From JAMWCX01 sp964352425 (lineage in GTDB: Bacteria > Omnitrophota > Gorgyraeia > 2-01-FULL-45-10): 11,123 nucleotides of DNA. The position numbers and the translations under genes were made by a program. The notes below the pieces were generated by a model. It was not told the DNA's origin. It ran no database searches and saw only the letters and a program-made list of their open reading frames with translations. Below, one piece after another: positions 1-6,439 of this stretch. The DNA lies in the NCBI GenBank assembly GCA_964352425.1, contig CAYGRZ010000048.1, positions 1-11,123 on the forward strand. The letters run 5' to 3'. Within the stretch, counting starts at the first letter, position 1, and each line of letters starts with the position of its first letter.

Positions 1-971
1 TCGCTCGCAAAGAGCTTCGCCATCGCCGATTCCTTCGCGACATTCTTGGCTCCGGAGTCGACCATCCTCGCTGACGCGTATACAAGCGCCCGGGCGGCCT
101 CGATCTGCGTGGCCATGTCGGCGAGGATGTGCTGGATGGCCTGGAAGCTCGAGATCGGCTGGCCGAACTGGACCCGTTTCCTGGCATAGGTGAGCGCCTC
201 GTCGAACGCGCCCTGCGCTATGCCGACGGCCTGCGCCGCGACGCCGGGCCGCGAGCTATCGAACGTCTTCATCGCGACGATAAAGCCCATGCCTTCCCTC
301 GATATGAGGTTCTCTTTCGGGACCTTGCAGTCGGTGAAGATGACCTCGCGGGTCGCCGACGCGCGGATACCGAGCTTCTTCTCTTTCTGCCCGAACTCGA
401 CGCCCTTCATGCCCTTCTCAACGATAAAAGCGCTTGCTCCCCGGGCGCCCTTCGTCTTATCGGTCATCGCTATGACGGTGTAGATATCGGCCTCGCCGGC
501 GTTCGTGATCCACTGCTTCGTCCCGTTCAGGATATAATGGTCGCCCTCTTTGCGCGCGGTCGTACGGATCGAACCGGCATCGGAGCCGGCCTCGGCCTCG
601 GTGATGCAGAACGCCGCGATGGTGCCCTTCGCTACCCGGGGAAGGTACTTCTGCTTCTGCTCGTCCGATCCGTGCAGCAGGATCGGGAACGTGCCGAGCC
701 CCGTGCCCGCAAACCCAAGCGCGATGGCGCCGCAGACTTTAGAGAACTCCTCAGTGACTATGCACATCTCGATGATGCCGCCGCCCAGCCCGCCGTACTG
801 CTCGGGTATAAAGACGCCAAAGAGGTCGCTCGAGGCGATCACCTTCATGATATCCCACGCGAACTCTTCCGACTCATCGTACTTCGCCCGGACAGGTTTT
901 ATCTTTTCCTGGGCGATCTTGCGCGCCAGGTCCTGTATCATCTTCTGCTGTTCATTGAACAGGTAGTCCAT
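1..971 (-). CDS. Acyl-CoA dehydrogenase, C-terminus cut off by the window edge
   Basis: This is an FAD-dependent acyl-CoA dehydrogenase, an enzyme family that introduces the alpha-beta double bond into acyl-CoA thioesters and passes electrons to an electron-transfer flavoprotein. The frame is open for 323 codons from ATG at 971-969 to the window edge. The N-terminal helical domain starts MDYLFNEQQKMIQDLAR. The mid-domain signature FCITEAEAGSDAGS lies near residues 121-134, followed by NGTKQWITNAG near 149-159. The C-terminal domain is recognised by RVQFGQPISSFQAIQHILAD. Family members have about 380 residues, so roughly 55-60 are missing, including the region that normally carries the catalytic glutamate. 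AGAAGGAG lies 6 bases upstream of the ATG, a good ribosome-binding site. The gene follows fabF after 107 bases that hold a palindromic repeat, and may be transcribed with the fab genes. Acyl chain-length preference cannot be read from this part. The family call is secure; the exact subtype is not. Confidence 0.95.
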   Translation of the reverse strand, partial: MDYLFNEQQKMIQDLARKIAQEKIKPVRAKYDESEEFAWDIMKVIASSDLFGVFIPEQYGGLGGGIIEMCIVTEEFSKVCGAIALGFAGTGLGTFPILLHGSDEQKQKYLPRVAKGTIAAFCITEAEAGSDAGSIRTTARKEGDHYILNGTKQWITNAGEADIYTVIAMTDKTKGARGASAFIVEKGMKGVEFGQKEKKLGIRASATREVIFTDCKVPKENLISREGMGFIVAMKTFDSSRPGVAAQAVGIAQGAFDEALTYARKRVQFGQPISSFQAIQHILADMATQIEAARALVYASARMVDSGAKNVAKESAMAKLFAS

Positions 972-993
972 AGTAAACTCCTTCTGTTTTAAA

Positions 994-1075
994 CACCGCT
1001 AAAACGCAAAAAAATTCCGCAAAAACGCAAAAAAATACTACTTAGCGTCTTTGCTCATTTAGCGATTTTGCGGTG
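994..1075. repeat. Palindromic intergenic repeat with internal direct repeats
   Basis: This 82-base AT-rich element fills most of the space between fabF and the acyl-CoA dehydrogenase. It begins CACCGC (994-999) and ends GCGGTG (1070-1075), a 6-bp terminal inverted repeat. An inner pair, CCGCAAAA at 1017-1024 and TTTTGCGG at 1066-1073, is also a perfect inverted repeat. AAAACGCAAAAAAA occurs exactly at 1001-1014 and again at 1022-1035, a 21-base period. The right half carries related words on the opposite strand (TTAGCGTCTTTGC, TTTAGCGATTTTGCGG). It resembles the short 'CACCGCAAAGACGC'-type repeats scattered between genes in many environmental bacterial genomes, a comparison from memory. It could fold in the transcript, but I see no clean terminator with a U-run. 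Confidence 0.6.
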
Positions 1076-1078
1076 ACA

Positions 1079-2338
1079 CTACGAAAACCTCTTTACCACG
1101 AGCGTCGCGTTATGCCCGCCGAAGCCGAGCGCATTGGACAGCGCGACGTTTATCCTGGCCGCCCTGGGCTTGTTCGGCACGTAATCGAGGTCGCAATCCG
1201 GGTCAGGTGTTTCGTAGTTTATGGTGGGAGGAATGATGCCGTGTTTCATCGCAAGCGCGCAGACGATCATTTCCGCGCCGCCGGCCGCGCCGAGCATATG
1301 CCCCATCACCGACTTGGTCGAGCTGACGGCGAGTTTCCAGGCATGGGCGCCAAAGACCTTCTTTATCGCGAGCGTCTCTATCTTGTCATTATATTTAGTG
1401 GAAGTGCCGTGGGCGTTGATATAATCGACGTCTTCCGGTTTTATGCCGCCATCCTTCAGCGAAGCTATCATACATCTCGTGCCGCCGTCCCCCTGTGGGT
1501 CAGGCGCTGTCATGTGGTAGGCGTCCCCGCTCATCCCGTATCCTATCACCTCGCAGTATATGCGGGCGCCTCTTTTGACGGCGCGCTCCATCTCCTCGAG
1601 GACGACCACCCCCGCGCCCTCGCCTATAACGAAACCGTCCCTGTTCTTATCGAACGGCCTCGACGCCCGTTCGGGCTCATCGTTATACGCCGTCGACAGC
1701 GCCTTCAGCGCGCAGAAACCGCCAAAACCCATGTGGGTTATCGCCGCCTCCGACCCTCCGCATACCATCGCATCCGCTTCGCCGCGCTCGATTATCCTGA
1801 AGGCGTCGCCGATGGCATGGTTACCCGTAGCGCACGCCGTGGCGACCGCTGAATTCGGGCCTTTGAGGCCGAGCGTGATCGAAACCTGGCCGGAACCCAT
1901 ATTGACGATAAGCATCGGGATCAGGAACGGCGATATCCTGTCCGGGCCCTTCTCAGGCCCGAGGTGGATAAACCGCTTGTGCTCGGATTCGACCGTGTGC
2001 AGGCCGCCTATGCCGGAACCGATCATCACGCCTATGCGGTTGCGGTCCTCCTTGTCGAGGTGGAGCTTGGCATCGGCGACGGCCATCTTAGCCGAGACGA
2101 CCGCGAACTGGACAAACCGGTCCATCCTCTTGATCTCTTTTGCGGAAAGATAGGGGGTTGGATCAAAGTTTTTGACTTCGGCCCCTATTTTGCAGGTAAA
2201 ATGTGCGGGGTCAAAACAGGTGAGGCGCCTTACGCCGCTTTTTCCTTCAAGTATCGACTTCCAGAAATCCTCTATATTGTTGCCTATAGGAGATACGATG
2301 CCGAGGCCTGTTACAACAACTCGTCTTTTTTTATGCAT
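1079..2338 (-). CDS. fabF: Beta-ketoacyl-ACP synthase II (KAS II)
   Basis: This is the condensing enzyme of type II fatty-acid synthesis. It joins malonyl-ACP to an acyl-ACP by decarboxylative Claisen condensation in the cytoplasm. The 419-residue length is normal for FabF. The N-terminus RRVVVTGLGIVSPIGN is typical. The nucleophile is Cys169 in TACATG, and the catalytic histidines are His310 in NAHGTST and His347 in GHMLGAAG, with Lys342 in SSTKSVMGH. The C-terminus has the GFGGHN loop that carries the gating phenylalanine. All catalytic residues are therefore present. ATG at 2338-2336 is the only sensible start; its ribosome-binding site is weak, so translation is probably coupled to acpP, which ends 15 bases upstream. 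The order fabG-acpP-fabF is classical. No fabH, fabD or plsX is in the window. The gene ends in TAG directly before the palindromic repeat. Confidence 0.98.
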   Translation of the reverse strand: MHKKRRVVVTGLGIVSPIGNNIEDFWKSILEGKSGVRRLTCFDPAHFTCKIGAEVKNFDPTPYLSAKEIKRMDRFVQFAVVSAKMAVADAKLHLDKEDRNRIGVMIGSGIGGLHTVESEHKRFIHLGPEKGPDRISPFLIPMLIVNMGSGQVSITLGLKGPNSAVATACATGNHAIGDAFRIIERGEADAMVCGGSEAAITHMGFGGFCALKALSTAYNDEPERASRPFDKNRDGFVIGEGAGVVVLEEMERAVKRGARIYCEVIGYGMSGDAYHMTAPDPQGDGGTRCMIASLKDGGIKPEDVDYINAHGTSTKYNDKIETLAIKKVFGAHAWKLAVSSTKSVMGHMLGAAGGAEMIVCALAMKHGIIPPTINYETPDPDCDLDYVPNKPRAARINVALSNALGFGGHNATLVVKRFS

Positions 2339-2344
2339 CGGATG

Positions 2345-2365
2345 GCCGGTATGTTATTTACCGGC
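2345..2365 (-). promoter_or_regulatory. Stem-loop across the acpP stop codon
   Basis: GCCGGTA (2345-2351) and TACCGGC (2359-2365) form a perfect 7-bp stem around a 7-base loop. The acpP stop codon TAA (2356-2354) straddles the loop and stem, and the fabF ATG begins 7 bases past the stem. There is no U-run, so it is not a usual terminator. A plausible role is to protect the 3' end of an acpP mRNA or to lower fabF output relative to the carrier protein, which cells need in excess. The stem is seen; the role is inferred. Confidence 0.45.
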
Positions 2366-2593
2366 TTTCTCCTCGATGTATCTCAGAGCGTCTCCGACGG
2401 TGGCGAGCTTCTCGGCCTCTTCGTCCGGTATCTCTATCCCGAACTCCTCTTCCAGGGCCATGACCAACTCTACCGTATCCAGTGAATCCGCTCCCAAATC
2501 ATCGACAAACTTCGCGTTATCGGTGACTTCCTCTTTCTTCACTCCAAGCTGATCCGCTATTATCTGCCTGACCTTGTCCTGAGATACGTCCAC
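2354..2593 (-). CDS. acpP: Acyl carrier protein
   Basis: This small acidic protein carries growing acyl chains on a 4'-phosphopantetheine arm and serves FabG, FabF and other cytoplasmic lipid enzymes. It has 79 residues, normal for an ACP. Ser37 in DDLGADSLDTVELVM is the phosphopantetheine attachment site (DSL motif). The acidic recognition helix continues as ALEEEFGIEIPDEEAEKLATVGDAL, the standard helix II-III region. Translation starts at GTG (2593-2591), supported by AAGGAGG about 8 bases upstream, one of the best ribosome-binding sites in the window and consistent with high expression. fabG ends 32 bases upstream and fabF starts 15 bases downstream. A 7-bp stem-loop overlaps the stop codon. 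Confidence 0.98.
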   Translation of the reverse strand: MDVSQDKVRQIIADQLGVKKEEVTDNAKFVDDLGADSLDTVELVMALEEEFGIEIPDEEAEKLATVGDALRYIEEKAGK

Positions 2594-2625
2594 TTTCTTC
2601 TCCTCCTTTTTATTAACTACTATGA

Positions 2626-3366
2626 TTACATTACCATACCGCCGTCGACCTGCACAACCTGCCCGGTTATATAGGACGAATCGTCACTGGCCAAAAATAA
2701 TGCGAGATTCGCAACATCCTGAACCGTCCCGAATTTTCCGAGCGGCACGAACTTGAGCATCTCGCTTTTCACATTGTCCGGGAGCTTCGCGGTCATCTCG
2801 GTCTGGATGAACCCGGGAGCGATCGCGTTGGCTCGCACATTCCTTGACGCGAGCTCCTTGGCGAGAGTCTTCGTGAATGCTATGAGCCCGCCTTTTGAAG
2901 CCGCGTAATTCGCCTGGCCGGCATTACCCATTATCCCTATGATAGAGGCCATGTTGACTATCCGGCCGTCCCTCTGCTTCATCATTATCTTGGACACGGC
3001 CTTGGTGAAATTGAACGCGCCCTTCAGGTTAACGGCCAGGACCAGGTCCCAGTCCGCTTCCGACATCCTGACAATGAGCGCATCCCTCGTAATGCCCGCG
3101 TTGTTAATCAGTATATCGATTTTGCTAAATTTGTCAAGGGTTTTTTGGGTGAATCCGTCGGCCTGGTCGCACCGAGTGACATCGACGACGCCCGTCAGGA
3201 CCGACCTTCCCAGCGCTTCGATCTCTTTCCGGGCAGCGGCGAGCGTTTCCGCGTTCACATCGCATATGGCGATGTCGGCGCCTTCCCTCGCGAATGAGAG
3301 GGCTATCTCTTTTCCTATGCCGCGCGCGCCTCCGGTTACCAGCGCTACCTTACCTTCGAGCTTCAT
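2626..3366 (-). CDS. fabG: 3-oxoacyl-ACP reductase (SDR family)
   Basis: This NADPH-dependent short-chain dehydrogenase reduces 3-oxoacyl-ACP to 3-hydroxyacyl-ACP after each condensation. The protein has 246 residues from ATG at 3366. The Rossmann dinucleotide motif TGGARGIG lies at residues 11-18, NNAG at 88-91, and the catalytic tetrad is Asn113, Ser141, Tyr154 and Lys158 (YAASK). The C-terminus ends SYITGQVVQVDGGMVM, typical of FabG. An upstream in-frame TTG at 3384 would add six residues, but that stretch contains the Shine-Dalgarno GGAAAGGA, so the ATG giving MKLEGKVALVTG is the better start. It is the first gene after a sigma70-like promoter and is followed by acpP after 32 bases. The adjacent acpP and fabF make FabG much more likely than another SDR. 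Confidence 0.97.
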   Translation of the reverse strand: MKLEGKVALVTGGARGIGKEIALSFAREGADIAICDVNAETLAAARKEIEALGRSVLTGVVDVTRCDQADGFTQKTLDKFSKIDILINNAGITRDALIVRMSEADWDLVLAVNLKGAFNFTKAVSKIMMKQRDGRIVNMASIIGIMGNAGQANYAASKGGLIAFTKTLAKELASRNVRANAIAPGFIQTEMTAKLPDNVKSEMLKFVPLGKFGTVQDVANLALFLASDDSSYITGQVVQVDGGMVM

Positions 3367-3387
3367 GGCATCCTTTCCGCGCAAACT

Positions 3388-3422
3388 TTACGCTATTCTA
3401 TAGATAAACTGACTTTTGTCAA
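3388..3422 (-). promoter_or_regulatory. Sigma70-like promoter for fabG-acpP-fabF
   Basis: On the minus strand a perfect -35 box TTGACA (3422-3417) is followed after 16 bases by TAGAAT (3400-3395), a 5/6 match to the -10 consensus. Initiation near 3388 would leave a leader of about 20 bases before fabG, containing its GGAAAGGA ribosome-binding site. The -35 overlaps a small inverted repeat, TGAC-AAAA-GTCA, that could be an operator, but four base pairs is weak evidence. It is the clearest promoter I see in the window. Confidence 0.75.
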
Positions 3423-3433
3423 GAAAATTTTTA

Positions 3434-3473
3434 CCCGCGAACCAGTCCCGCTTAACAGCGGGACGGTTCGGGG
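3434..3473 (-). terminator. Hairpin at the end of the methyltransferase gene, terminator-like
   Basis: GTCCCGC (3445-3451) and GCGGGAC (3458-3464) form a 7-bp stem with a 6-base loop. Beyond a one-base bulge the stem continues with CGAACC/GGTTCG (3438-3443 with 3465-3470), and a further CCC/GGG pairing is possible. In minus-strand sense it is followed by TAAAAATTTTC, a mixed A/T tract rather than a clean U-run. The methyltransferase stop codon TAA falls in the loop. It lies just before the fabG promoter, so it probably ends the rsmE operon, but it may equally be a mobile palindromic repeat that supplied the end of the gene. Confidence 0.55.
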
Positions 3474-4294
3474 CACGGCCTTTTTCTGGCGACCGCGATG
3501 ATGTCCCTGCCCCACCATCTTTTGGTAACAAAGCTGAGGATATTCCCTGAGGGGTCTTCACACCGGACAGACGCGTCAAACTGCGCCAAAAGCCGCCTGA
3601 TCTTGGCAGGAGTCGTCACATTGACATGCATCGCCCTGTTCAGCCCGCCCCTGTCGATGCGGACCCTTAAGGTCTTGCGCAAAAGAGATCGCATGCCGGC
3701 GGCCCTGTATTTTGCCTTCATCATCCTGAGCGGAAGTTTAACTAAATTTAAAGGCAGATTCACGATCCGCTTCAGCGGCGAGAGGTATTTCTCGTAATAA
3801 TAGTTCGGGGTGATGATAATGAACCTGCCCCCATCGGCGAGTATCCCGTGCGCCTTCGCACACGTCTCCTCCAACTGCCAGTCGTGCATATGCTCGAGCG
3901 TCTCGATCATGAAGATAAGCGAATACTTCTCTTTGAAATCATAACTGCAGGGATCGCCGACCTCTGCGCGGGCATTCGACCGGAGGCCTTCGGGGAGGCT
4001 TCCTATGGTCTGGCGCGCGATATCGATTGCCGCACTGCTATAGTCGAGGCCCAGCGCCCTTGCCCCTGCCCTCGCCGAGTAGTACAGTAGCTCCCCACGG
4101 CCGCAACCAATATCGAGAACGACATCGTTCCTCATGGGGCGGCCAAGCTGAAGCGCCCTGGCAAACTTGGGATGTATATGCGCATCGAGGCCATGGAGAT
4201 ATTCGCGCCAGCCCTCGTTGTCCCCCATGAAGTAGCCTTTTGAGTATATCCCGGGGTCGACGGCCGCTTTCCTGCCTATCGTGCTGTGCGTCAT
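3452..4294 (-). CDS. Class I SAM-dependent methyltransferase, substrate unknown
   Basis: The protein has the core of a class I (Rossmann-like) S-adenosylmethionine methyltransferase. Motif I, VVLDIGCGRGE, is at about residues 58-68, the acidic motif II GLDYSSAAI at about 82-90, and the post-II segment SLIFMIETLEHMHDW at about 125-139, typical of the Methyltransf_11/25 type. A middle basic, proline-rich insertion (SPLKRIVNLPLNLVKLPLRMMKAKYRAAG) may bind substrate or membrane. I chose ATG at 4294, giving 280 residues and an ATGA overlap with the preceding gene; an upstream start at 4321 would add nine residues. The last residues (RPCPEPSRC) are encoded by the left arm of a hairpin and look unrelated to the fold. 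Its coupling to a glycosyltransferase suggests a sugar or glycolipid substrate, which is inference. Confidence 0.85.
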   Translation of the reverse strand: MTHSTIGRKAAVDPGIYSKGYFMGDNEGWREYLHGLDAHIHPKFARALQLGRPMRNDVVLDIGCGRGELLYYSARAGARALGLDYSSAAIDIARQTIGSLPEGLRSNARAEVGDPCSYDFKEKYSLIFMIETLEHMHDWQLEETCAKAHGILADGGRFIIITPNYYYEKYLSPLKRIVNLPLNLVKLPLRMMKAKYRAAGMRSLLRKTLRVRIDRGGLNRAMHVNVTTPAKIRRLLAQFDASVRCEDPSGNILSFVTKRWWGRDIIAVARKRPCPEPSRC

Positions 4295-5109
4295 ACCGTT
4301 AACGGGAGGAGATGCGCCCACTTCCGGCTGAATATTGCGCAGTTCTTCTGCAATAAGCCGTAGTCATCCTTCACGATCTCCCTGTACCCTTTCATGGTGC
4401 GCGTCCTGCCGCCGTTGCCCACGTGCATCGCCTCGACCTTCACCACCACGTTCTTATATCCCGCCTGTATGCTCTGCAGAGATATGTCGAGGTCGTAGCA
4501 GTGCATGTAGCCGTACGTCTCGTCCAGGCCCTCGATCTTTTCAAGAAGCTGCCGCCGCATGATAAAACAGAGGCCGTCAACGACCGCGACCGTGGCCACA
4601 TCCTCCGCCATCACCGGCCCGAGGTCTTCCTCGTTCTGGAGGTTATGCTTAAGGCTCGCCTCATTGACACAACCGGTCTTGTAGATCTCGGTACGGCCCG
4701 CGAGGCCCGCTATCCCGATGGCCGGGTCCTTCTCCATGGCAGATATGATTTTCCCAAGCCAGTCATCTTCGAATATGACCACGTCATTGTGGATGACGGC
4801 TATATAATCGTATTTTGCCGCCGCAATGCCCTGGTTTATGCCCCTTATGGGCCCGAGATTGGCCTCATTCCTTATGTATCGAAGGTCTACGGCGCCTTTC
4901 AACGAATCAAAATAGGCCCGGACATTGGGCTTAGACCCGTTATCGACTATGACGAGCTCGAAAGGAGCTTTTGTGTTCTTCAATATGGATTCGACGGCGA
5001 GCCTGGTGTAGCCGAGCTGGTTCCACACGGCGATAATGATGCTTGCCCCGCGAAGTCCTGAGCTTGCCGAAGGAAGCCCCGTCGGGGGGCTTACGCCCTT
5101 ATTCTCCAT
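4291..5109 (-). CDS. Family 2 glycosyltransferase
   Basis: This is a GT-A fold inverting glycosyltransferase of family GT2, resembling rhamnosyltransferase-like enzymes that transfer a nucleotide-sugar-derived residue to a glycan or lipid carrier. The domain starts near residue 22 with ASIIIAVWNQLGYTRLAVES, continues with VIVDNGSK (Asp56, nucleotide binding) and NLGPIRGINQGI, and has HND (107-109) in the place of the metal-binding DxD. VDGLCFIMRR and YMHCYDLDISLQ (201-212) with a late histidine (His229) form the acceptor and catalytic half. There is no membrane segment, so it is cytoplasmic or peripheral. The 272-residue length suits the family. The ATG overlaps the mtaB stop by 11 bases. Residues 6-20 (VSPPTGLPSASSGLR) are encoded by a repeat-like palindrome and do not belong to the domain. 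The sugar is not predictable. Confidence 0.9.
   Translation of the reverse strand: MENKGVSPPTGLPSASSGLRGASIIIAVWNQLGYTRLAVESILKNTKAPFELVIVDNGSKPNVRAYFDSLKGAVDLRYIRNEANLGPIRGINQGIAAAKYDYIAVIHNDVVIFEDDWLGKIISAMEKDPAIGIAGLAGRTEIYKTGCVNEASLKHNLQNEEDLGPVMAEDVATVAVVDGLCFIMRRQLLEKIEGLDETYGYMHCYDLDISLQSIQAGYKNVVVKVEAMHVGNGGRTRTMKGYREIVKDDYGLLQKNCAIFSRKWAHLLPLTV
5057..5092. repeat. Short REP-like sequence with hairpin in the 5' end of the glycosyltransferase gene
   Basis: CCTGAGCTTGCCGAAGG (5057-5073) closely resembles the 'CCTGAGCTTGTCGAAGG' word that I recall as a dispersed repeat in many environmental genomes. Directly beside it AAGCCCC (5074-5080) and GGGGCTT (5086-5092) form a 7-bp stem with a 5-base loop. 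The segment encodes most of residues 6-18 of the glycosyltransferase, ahead of its conserved domain. Repeat identity is from memory; the inverted repeat is seen. Confidence 0.5.
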
Positions 5110-6439
5110 AGATCCCCATCGTCCCCGTCAGGCTGACGTCATTCACCCTCACGGGTGCTATGCTTTTCATGAGCTCATCCGGCCCGTCAAAGTGCACCTT
5201 GATATAATTATCCGAATACCCCTTGAGGCATCCCGTCGTCTTGTCCCGCTTCGTCTCGACCAGGATGGCCAGCTTTTTATTCACAAATCCTTTACGGTAA
5301 TAATACGACGCCTCGCCTGCCGCAACGGTGAGGGCAAAATGCCGCTCTTTAAGGGTATGCTCGTCGACAGCCGGTCCCATGGCGCAGGCCGGAGTCCCTT
5401 CTCTTTTGCTGTACGTGAATACGTGGGCCCTTGCCGGAGCGAGATCTCTGATGAACGCAAGAGTGTTCCTGAAATGAGCCTCTGATTCGCCCGGGAAGCC
5501 TACAAGGACATCGGTGGTTATCGCAATATCCGGTATGGCTGCCCTTGCCTTCCCTATCAGTGCGCCGTAGGCGGCAGCAGTATAGGGCCTGTTCATCTTT
5601 TTCAATATCTCGTCATCGCCGGACTGGAGCGGGATGTGCAGGTGGCGGCACATCCTCTTATTGCCCGCCATGAATTCGATCAGTCCATCGGTCACATATT
5701 TGGGCTCTATAGAACTTAAGCGTATCCTGAAATCGCCCGGTATGCGGTCGATGGATTTGAGCGCATCGAGCACGGTGACACTATGAAGGCCCGCCCTTTT
5801 GACGATCTCTTCCGGAAACAGGTCCTTTCCCCACGCCCCGAGGCATATGCCGGTAAGTATTGTCTCCCTGAATCCGTTGGCAACGAGCCCTTCGACCTCA
5901 TCGACTATGTCCTGGATCGGCTTGGATGCAAGCTCGCGCCTGACAAGGGGGACCTTGCAATATGAGCAGCGGTTCTCGCATCCGTCCTGGATCTTGACAT
6001 AGGCCTTGGAATGGCCCTTAAAACCGGTGATTTTTAACGCGCTGACAGGAACGGTATTGAGTATTGGGTATTGGGTATTGGGTGAATTATTTAAAATATC
6101 GGCGATCAGGCGCTTGTCGTTATTCCTCACTATATGATCGACTTTATGGAGCGCGGCGATGTCGTCGGCGTCTTTCTCGACCAGGCATCCCGTCGCGACT
6201 ATCTGCGCGCCCGGGCTTGCCCGGCGGAAGGCGCCGATCATGTACTTCGACTCCCTGTCCGCTTCGGCCGTCACCGTGCAGGTGTTCACGATGCAGATAT
6301 CGGCAGCCTCTTTCGACGAACACTCATCGAAACCCGCGCGCACCAGTATCTCGCGCATCGCCTGCGATTCGTACTGGTTCACCTTGCAGCCGAGCGTGTG
6401 GATGTAAAATCTCTTGCGGCCGTTAACTTGAGAGTTCAT
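5099..6439 (-). CDS. mtaB: tRNA t6A37 methylthiotransferase, MtaB type
   Basis: This radical-SAM enzyme converts N6-threonylcarbamoyladenosine at tRNA position 37 to its 2-methylthio form (ms2t6A), which stabilises decoding of ANN codons. The 446 residues have the three-part MTTase layout. An N-terminal UPF0004 domain holds the first iron-sulfur cluster with Cys18 (TLGCKVNQ), Cys54 (NTCTV) and Cys85 (TGC). The radical-SAM domain has Cys154, Cys158 and Cys161 in CENRCSYC. A TRAM-like C-terminal region follows (KKLAILVETKR...GYSDNYIKVHF). TLGCKVNQ rather than TYGCQMN favours MtaB over MiaB or RimO. The ATG overlaps the end of rsmE by 17 bases with no strong ribosome-binding site, implying coupling. 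Between the two domains, residues about 118-130 (NSPNTQYPILNTV) come from a four-unit heptamer array, an odd insertion. All six cluster cysteines are intact. Confidence 0.95.
   Translation of the reverse strand: MNSQVNGRKRFYIHTLGCKVNQYESQAMREILVRAGFDECSSKEAADICIVNTCTVTAEADRESKYMIGAFRRASPGAQIVATGCLVEKDADDIAALHKVDHIVRNNDKRLIADILNNSPNTQYPILNTVPVSALKITGFKGHSKAYVKIQDGCENRCSYCKVPLVRRELASKPIQDIVDEVEGLVANGFRETILTGICLGAWGKDLFPEEIVKRAGLHSVTVLDALKSIDRIPGDFRIRLSSIEPKYVTDGLIEFMAGNKRMCRHLHIPLQSGDDEILKKMNRPYTAAAYGALIGKARAAIPDIAITTDVLVGFPGESEAHFRNTLAFIRDLAPARAHVFTYSKREGTPACAMGPAVDEHTLKERHFALTVAAGEASYYYRKGFVNKKLAILVETKRDKTTGCLKGYSDNYIKVHFDGPDELMKSIAPVRVNDVSLTGTMGIYGE
6054..6081. repeat. Four-unit heptamer array inside mtaB
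   Basis: The plus strand carries four contiguous copies of a 7-base unit: one GTATTGA (6054-6060) followed by three exact GTATTGG (6061-6081). It encodes the NTQYPILNT stretch of MtaB between the UPF0004 and radical-SAM domains. Because 28 is not a multiple of three, the array cannot be a neutral pure insertion in one frame without compensating bases. The position in a linker explains why it is tolerated. Confidence 0.9.

Noticed and set aside
129..992. 287-codon plus-strand open frame
   Set aside because: It is antisense to a clear acyl-CoA dehydrogenase. The Arg/Leu-rich translation with no motifs is typical of a shadow frame.
1073..1852. 259-codon plus-strand open frame
   Set aside because: It lies wholly antisense to fabF, whose catalytic residues are all in place. 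The translation has no recognisable domain and reflects the high-GC codon bias of the opposite strand.
3388..3579. 63-codon minus-strand frame across the promoter and hairpin
   Set aside because: It overlaps the 3' end of the methyltransferase in another frame, contains no family motif, and spans the terminator-like hairpin and the fabG promoter.
4423..5061. 212-codon plus-strand open frame
   Set aside because: It is antisense to the GT2 glycosyltransferase, whose motifs are continuous through the region; no domain is visible in the antisense product.
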